A stretch of 17,684 nt of DNA from Spirochaetia bacterium (GTDB taxonomy: Bacteria > Spirochaetota > Spirochaetia > Treponematales > Breznakiellaceae): the NCBI GenBank assembly GCA_025997655.1, contig BNUW01000041.1, positions 1-17,684 on the forward strand, given 5' to 3'. Shown here piece after piece: positions 14,127 to 17,684 of this stretch. The position numbers and the translations under genes were made by a program. Positions within the stretch are counted from its first letter, which is position 1. Each line of letters opens with the position of its first letter. Under the pieces are notes generated by a model. The model searched no databases, had not been told where the DNA came from, and saw only the letters and a list, made by a program, of their open reading frames with translations.

Positions 14127-14993
14127 ATGAGTTTACGAACGATGCGTCTTCCCCCCGGTTGGTATCCCCAAACATCAGGTGGGGTTTCCCAATTCCTGGC
14201 AAAGATCCCCCGGAACAATCCCGCCGACGGGACCGCCCTTGCTGCCGCAGCCCCCCATGCGGGCTGGTACTATTCCGGCGCAATCGCGGCCAGGGCTTTG
14301 TTGTCCCTGAAACGGGACGCGGACACGGTGGTCATCATCGGCGGCCATCTGCCCGGTGGTATGCCCCCCCTGCTGACCGCCGAGGATGCCGTGGAAACCC
14401 CCCTGGGGGAAATGCCGGTGGACAAGGAATTCCGCGCCGCCCTGGAACGGTCCCTGAGCACCCTGTTTCAGGGGAGCAACGGACTTTGTTCCAAAGTCCA
14501 AAGCGACCGGTCCGCAGACAACACCGTGGAGGTACAGCTTCCCCTGGCGCATTACTTTTTCCCCAAGGCCCGGCTCATCGCGCTCAGGCTCCCCGCAGAC
14601 ATACGCTCCCTTGAGGCGGGCAAAGAAATCGCCCGGATAGGACGGGAACTCGGCCGCCGCCCGGTGGTCCTGGGATCCACGGATCTGACCCATTACGGAA
14701 CAAACTACGGATACAGCCCAAAGGGCGGAGGCGAAAAAGCCCTGGCCTGGGTCCGGGACGTAAACGACGCCAATTTTATCGCCGCGGTTAAAGCGGGTAA
14801 CCCGGAGGCAATCTTAGACCGGGCGGAGGCGGATCGTTCCGCCTGTTCCGCCGGCGCCGTCCTGGGAGCCTTGGGTTTTGCTCAGGGCGCAGTCTTGGGC
14901 GCCGAACTTCTGGCCTATGGAACCAGCGCGGACGCGAGCCCCGGCGAAATCCCCGATTCCTTTGTGGGGTACGGAGCGTTTTGCTGGCGATGA
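14127..14993 (+). CDS. MEMO-like / AmmeMemoRadiSam system protein B
   Basis: The 288-residue protein has the conserved order of the MEMO family. These are PPGWYP near the N-terminus, PHAGWYYSG (H44), VIIGGHLPGG (H74), NTVEVQLP (132-139), GSTDLTHYG (H189) and SACSAG (C240). In MEMO1, histidines and a cysteine at equivalent places bind metal. The bacterial members are of uncertain function and often travel with an AMMECR1 protein and a radical SAM enzyme, neither of which is in this window. Residues 119-125 (GLCSKVQ) are encoded by a palindrome and look like an insertion ahead of the conserved DNTVEVQLP. The start is ATG 14127, with a -10-like box 6 nt upstream. The stop shares ATGA with the AraC gene. 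Confidence 0.82.
   Translation: MSLRTMRLPPGWYPQTSGGVSQFLAKIPRNNPADGTALAAAAPHAGWYYSGAIAARALLSLKRDADTVVIIGGHLPGGMPPLLTAEDAVETPLGEMPVDKEFRAALERSLSTLFQGSNGLCSKVQSDRSADNTVEVQLPLAHYFFPKARLIALRLPADIRSLEAGKEIARIGRELGRRPVVLGSTDLTHYGTNYGYSPKGGGEKALAWVRDVNDANFIAAVKAGNPEAILDRAEADRSACSAGAVLGALGFAQGAVLGAELLAYGTSADASPGEIPDSFVGYGAFCWR
14481..14499. repeat. Short palindrome in frame inside the MEMO-like gene
   Basis: GGACTTTG (14481-14488), loop TTC, CAAAGTCC (14492-14499) form a perfect 8-bp stem. It is read as Gly-Leu-Cys-Ser-Lys-Val with no frame change, at a position where family members I recall have a shorter loop. It shares the CCAAAG core with the other palindromes but not their arms. Confidence 0.45.
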
Positions 14994-15904
14994 TACCGGT
15001 TAATCAGAAAGCCTGGCAGGAAAAGGAGCCCTTTGCCTATTCCTTTCCCTATCGGTCCTGGGACAGCGTGATGCCCCTGTTTACCTTTCCCCTGCATTGG
15101 CACGACTACATAGAAATACTGTATGTGCTCAAGGGGAACACCTACGCGTCCATCGATGGCCAAGCCTATGAGGCCGCAGAGGGGGACATCCTCACCATTA
15201 ATAAGCAGCTCCTGCACGGCTTTTTCCCTTCCAGCCCCGGTGCCTCCGCCCGTATCTTTCAGTTTGAGCCGAAACTCTTTGATGATGGGGACAGCGAACT
15301 GCGGGACGGCGTCCTTGGCGTTCCGGTGTTTGCACGGAAACCCCTCCTCTGCGCGAAAAAAGACGGCGTGATCTATGAAAAGGCGGCGGCGCTTATCGCG
15401 GATATGTTCGGGGAATATCAGCGGCGGGAGGCCGGGTACCGGCTCTGCATCAAAGCGAAACTCTACGAGTACGCCCTGCTGTTTCTCCGGGAAATAAAGC
15501 CGGAGCAGCCGGTCAAACCCGGCAGGAATACGAACAGCCGGTACGTGAACGAACGCCTGGAACGCATCCTGTCATTTATCTTTAAGAACTGCGATAAGCC
15601 GGAGGTTACCCTGGATGACGCGGCAAACGATGCGGCGCTCAGTAAATTTCACTTTACCCGATTCTTTAAAGAGCAGACCGGCCAAAGTTTTCATAGCTAT
15701 CTTTCCATGGTGCGGGTAAGCCACGCGGTGGAGAACCTTATCAAGACCGATGCCTCCATCACAGACATTGCCTATCAGTGCGGCTTTTCAAGCCTTAAAA
15801 CCTTTAACCGGGTTTTTAAAACCTATACGGGGAAAAACCCATCGCAGTACCGGACCGCGGCAGTTCCCGATCCCCGGACCGCGCAGATGCTTTCTGATGG
15901 CTAG
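14990..15904 (+). CDS. AraC-family transcriptional regulator with N-terminal cupin sensor
   Basis: The 304-residue protein has an N-terminal cupin-like ligand domain (about residues 20-110), including the stretches FPLHWHDYIEILYVLKG and GDILTINKQLLHGF. The C-terminal AraC DNA-binding region (about 195-290) has two helix-turn-helix units. The first is at VTLDDAANDAALSKFHFTRF; the second is at ITDIAYQCGFSSLKTFNRVF, followed by KNPSQYR, the classic AraC ending. ATG 14990 overlaps the MEMO-like stop by 4 bp, so the two are translationally coupled and co-transcribed. Sugar- or metabolite-responsive control is typical of this domain layout; the target genes are not evident here. Confidence 0.9.
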   Translation: MIPVNQKAWQEKEPFAYSFPYRSWDSVMPLFTFPLHWHDYIEILYVLKGNTYASIDGQAYEAAEGDILTINKQLLHGFFPSSPGASARIFQFEPKLFDDGDSELRDGVLGVPVFARKPLLCAKKDGVIYEKAAALIADMFGEYQRREAGYRLCIKAKLYEYALLFLREIKPEQPVKPGRNTNSRYVNERLERILSFIFKNCDKPEVTLDDAANDAALSKFHFTRFFKEQTGQSFHSYLSMVRVSHAVENLIKTDASITDIAYQCGFSSLKTFNRVFKTYTGKNPSQYRTAAVPDPRTAQMLSDG

Positions 15905-16089
15905 GATGGTGCACAAAACTGGTGTCCGCCTCAATGGTATCACCTTTTTGCTTTAGCATACCGATTCCCCCCTTCCAGAGCTCTCTCCTTGCTTATCGCC
16001 TGAAACTGCCGATCTGTCTCCTTCATTGGTATGCATCATTGCTTCCCCCTGCTACCGGTAGAGCCGGAGCGCCGGGCTTACACTAAAAC

Positions 16090-16102
16090 GGTGACAGGCA
16101 CC
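16090..16102. repeat. REP-like motif, left copy
   Basis: GGTGACAGGCACC is an imperfect palindrome (GGTG/CACC arms). Preceded by TAAAAC, it matches the copy at 17493 in 11 of 13 positions and in the same orientation. The two bracket the DUF4143 ATPase gene. Confidence 0.45.
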
Positions 16103-16138
16103 CATGCGTTTCCCGAATGAAAATAGGAGGAATCGATA

Positions 16139-16168
16139 ATGAGCGCAGTAAAGGGCATATTTTTATGA
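16139..16168 (+). CDS. Possible 9-residue leader peptide
   Basis: AGGAGG (16125-16130) stands 8 nt before an ATG that encodes MSAVKGIFL and stops at TGA 16166-16168. That stop overlaps the ATG of a second 16-codon ORF (16165-16215, peptide MKISDVITDFHKICLC) by ATGA. The Shine-Dalgarno is the best in the window, yet the product is tiny. It may be a translated leader of the ATPase transcript or the truncated start of a lost gene. Confidence 0.3.
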   Translation: MSAVKGIFL

Positions 16169-16200
16169 AAATCAGCGATGTTATCACCGATTTTCATAAA
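16162..16200. promoter_or_regulatory. Perfect 12-bp inverted repeat upstream of the ATPase gene
   Basis: TTTATGAAAATC (16162-16173) and GATTTTCATAAA (16189-16200) are exact inverted repeats around a 15-nt centre that itself contains GAT-GTT-ATC. It could be an operator for a dimeric repressor or an RNA hairpin. It is AT-rich without a T-run, so it is not a typical terminator. It lies 42 bp before the ATPase start. Confidence 0.5.
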
Positions 16201-16242
16201 ATTTGCTTGTGTTAAGGACAGTTTTGTGATAAACTGACTATA

Positions 16243-17463
16243 ATGTATAAGAAACGAACCGTCATCAAACCGCTATTAGAGGCCTCACAAAACTTCAAAG
16301 TGATCCTTGTAACCGGTATGCGGCAGGTGGGGAAAACCACTTTTTTGCGGGAAACTGCGTCCAAGGAGGATGGTGCATCCCGGAAATACGTCACCCTGGA
16401 TAATCCCAAGGACGAGCAGATGGCGAAGAAAGAGCCGGAGTTCTTTCTGGAAACCTATGCGCCCCCGGTACTGATTGATGAGATTCAATACGCGCCGGAA
16501 CTGTTCCGGTATATAAAAATGCTGGTTGATACGGATGACAGGCGGGGGCTTATCTGGATGACCGGTTCCCAGCAGTACAATTTAATGGCCGGTGTTACCG
16601 AAAGCCTTGCGGGCAGGGTGGCGATCCTGGACCTGCTGGGCTTTTCCCTCTATGAGCGGGACGACAAAGCCGCCGCACAAACTCCCTTTCTTCCTACAAA
16701 AACACCCCCGGCGCTGCTTGAAAAGCGGAACCTTGCGGATACCTACCGTATTATCTGGCAGGGTTCCTTTCCCGAAGTAATCGCCAAAAATCCCAATGCA
16801 CGGGAACTGTTTTACAGTTCCTATGTGCGTAGCTATATTGAGCGGGATGTCAGGCAGCTTCTGCATGTGGAGGATGAATCGGCGTTTATGAAATTTATAA
16901 GCTGTGCCGCCGCCCGGACGGGACAGGAACTTAACCTTACCGGCCTTGCGCGGGACGCCGACATTGCCCCCAGTACCGCAAAAAGCTGGCTCTCCATCCT
17001 GGAAACCTCCGGTATTATCTATTTGCTTAAACCCTACTACCGTAATGTCACGAAGCGGTTGATCAAACGGCCCAAGCTGTACTTTATGGACACCGGCCTC
17101 TGCGCCTATCTTTCCGCCTGGCACACCCCGGAGACCCTGGAAACGGGCGCAATGGGAGGCGCTTTTTTCGAAACCTTTGTCATCACCGAAATTATTAAGT
17201 CCTGGTATCATAACGGCAGGCGGCCGCACTTTTACTATTACCGGGACTCCAACCAAACCGAAATAGATTTACTGATTGAACAGGACGGTCTTTTCTACCC
17301 CATCGAAATAAAAAAAACCGCCAACCCCAAGAAGGAGGATATTAAGGCCTTTGATAGTTTTGCTAAACTTGAAAAAACCGGATACGGCAGTCTTATCTGC
17401 CTAACCGATCAGGCCCGGCCCCTGACGGCGGAGGCCAACGCACTATCGGTGTGGGATATGTAA
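16243..17463 (+). CDS. AAA-family ATPase with DUF4143 domain
   Basis: The 406-residue protein begins MYKKRTVIKPLLEAS, like other members. It carries Walker A G25-MRQV-GKT (to T32) and Walker B VLIDEIQY (76-83). A sensor-like WMTGSQQYNLM is followed by ESLAGRVAILDLLGFSLYE. The C-terminal part includes SYVRSYIERDVRQLLHVEDE, the winged-helix-like DIAPSTAKSWLSILETSGIIYLLKPYY, and a PD-(D/E)XK-like FYYYRDSNQTEIDLLIEQDG with FYPIEIKKT. This is the AAA_14 plus DUF4143 arrangement. The family is widespread, often multicopy and of unknown function; the nuclease-like motif E-x-D...E-x-K is visible. A perfect TATAAT (16239-16244) overlaps the ATG. Flanking REP-like motifs suggest a mobile history. Confidence 0.85.
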   Translation: MYKKRTVIKPLLEASQNFKVILVTGMRQVGKTTFLRETASKEDGASRKYVTLDNPKDEQMAKKEPEFFLETYAPPVLIDEIQYAPELFRYIKMLVDTDDRRGLIWMTGSQQYNLMAGVTESLAGRVAILDLLGFSLYERDDKAAAQTPFLPTKTPPALLEKRNLADTYRIIWQGSFPEVIAKNPNARELFYSSYVRSYIERDVRQLLHVEDESAFMKFISCAAARTGQELNLTGLARDADIAPSTAKSWLSILETSGIIYLLKPYYRNVTKRLIKRPKLYFMDTGLCAYLSAWHTPETLETGAMGGAFFETFVITEIIKSWYHNGRRPHFYYYRDSNQTEIDLLIEQDGLFYPIEIKKTANPKKEDIKAFDSFAKLEKTGYGSLICLTDQARPLTAEANALSVWDM

Positions 17464-17492
17464 AACATCAATACCGCCGATCCCCATAAACC

Positions 17493-17505
17493 GGTGCCAG
17501 GCGCC
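17493..17505. repeat. REP-like motif, right copy
   Basis: GGTGCCAGGCGCC, preceded by TAAACC, matches the left copy at 16090 with two mismatches. It abuts the truncated IS66 sequence, marking the likely breakpoint of the transposase gene. Confidence 0.45.
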
Positions 17506-17508
17506 TTT

Positions 17509-17684
17509 CGCGCTCCCTCCCTCAACCGATGGCCCACCCTGATCAAATATCTCTGCCATGCGGAGCTGACCCCGGACAACAACGCTGCTGAACGGGGGAT
17601 ACGGCCGTTTGTTATGGGGAGGAAAAACTGGGTCATGTGCGGCTCCCCGGAGAGCGCAAAAACTGCCTGCGCTCTTTATTCCCT
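17509..17684 (+). pseudogene. IS66-family transposase, C-terminal fragment running off the window
   Basis: Read from about 17509, the frame gives LNRWPTLIKYLCHAELTPDNN, then AAERGIRPFVMGRKNWVMCG and SPESAKTACALYS to the window end. The DNNAAER-x-x-RP and GRKNW blocks are hallmarks of the DDE_Tnp_IS66 C-terminal region. No start codon or catalytic N-terminal part is present; the homology begins abruptly just after the REP-like motif. The element is therefore 5'-truncated and cannot make a working transposase. It may continue to the normal 3' end of the IS beyond the window. Confidence 0.85.

Larger units (their letters stand above)
15905..16242. other. Relic-rich spacer between araC-type gene and ATPase
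   Basis: No convincing full gene is present in these 338 bp. On the minus strand there are two overlapping micro-ORFs, 16039-15953 (28 codons) and 15959-15816 (47 codons, running into the AraC gene), each after a G-rich ribosome-binding-like stretch. A perfect 10-bp palindrome, CTACCGGTAG, lies at about 16052-16061. A REP-like motif is at 16090-16102. On the plus strand a strong AGGAGG precedes a 9-codon ORF, then a hairpin. The mix suggests remains of a mobile element. Confidence 0.4.

Noticed and set aside
14072..14218. N-terminal extension of the GGDEF-like protein
   Set aside because: The extension would cross the divergent promoter and lie antisense to the MEMO-like gene; MRVKV at 14071 gives a normal membrane anchor.

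Overview
The window (17.7 kb, GC-rich) looks like chromosomal DNA from a spirochete, most likely a Treponema-like lineage. This rests on gene content and protein style: an acyl-CoA synthetase with its cupin partner, a Gld-type ABC cluster with a DUF4340 protein, a degenerate GGDEF membrane protein, a MEMO-like protein and a DUF4143 ATPase. No rRNA or other strong phylogenetic marker is present, so the assignment is tentative. Most genes look like normal chromosomal genes. The accessory character sits between and inside genes as short palindromes, inverted repeats and transposon relics.

Layout. 1-2209: the 3' end of aroE, then a cupin gene (minus) and an acyl-CoA synthetase (plus) placed head to head. 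Both lack their expected N-termini, as if a deletion fused them. 2210-5231: a small clan AA aspartic protease with its own promoter, and a convergent exported DUF4139 protein, bordered by two repeat-type intergenic spacers. 5232-7154: a GH13_18 sugar phosphorylase, then tRNA-Pro(GGG) with its own promoter and a strong terminator. 7210-12415: a tightly overlapping unit of RNase Z, an ABC ATPase, an ABC-2 permease, a GldG-like auxiliary protein and a DUF4340 protein. 12416-14071: a membrane protein with a degenerate GGDEF domain and a 51-bp tandem repeat (minus). 14127-15904: a divergent MEMO-like protein overlapping an AraC regulator. 15905-17684: a relic-rich spacer, a DUF4143 ATPase flanked by two REP-like motifs, and a 5'-truncated IS66 transposase running off the window.

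How the genes work together. The rnz-gldA-gldF-gldG-DUF4340 block is one translationally coupled unit. It probably makes a membrane ABC machine of the gliding/export type plus the tRNA 3'-processing nuclease. The MEMO-like/AraC pair shares a 4-bp ATGA overlap and one promoter. The phosphorylase and tRNA-Pro are neighbours but separately expressed.

The most notable unexplained pattern is a set of tiny palindromes. An identical 17-mer occurs twice: once in frame inside the protease gene and once inside an intergenic repeat. A sister with the same 6-AAA-6 design lies at 12490, and a different 8-3-8 palindrome lies in frame in the MEMO-like gene. They behave like a miniature coding-tolerated palindromic element. 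A second pattern is that several genes heading transcription units have a -10-like box 6-8 nt before the ATG and no Shine-Dalgarno sequence, which suggests leaderless mRNAs.
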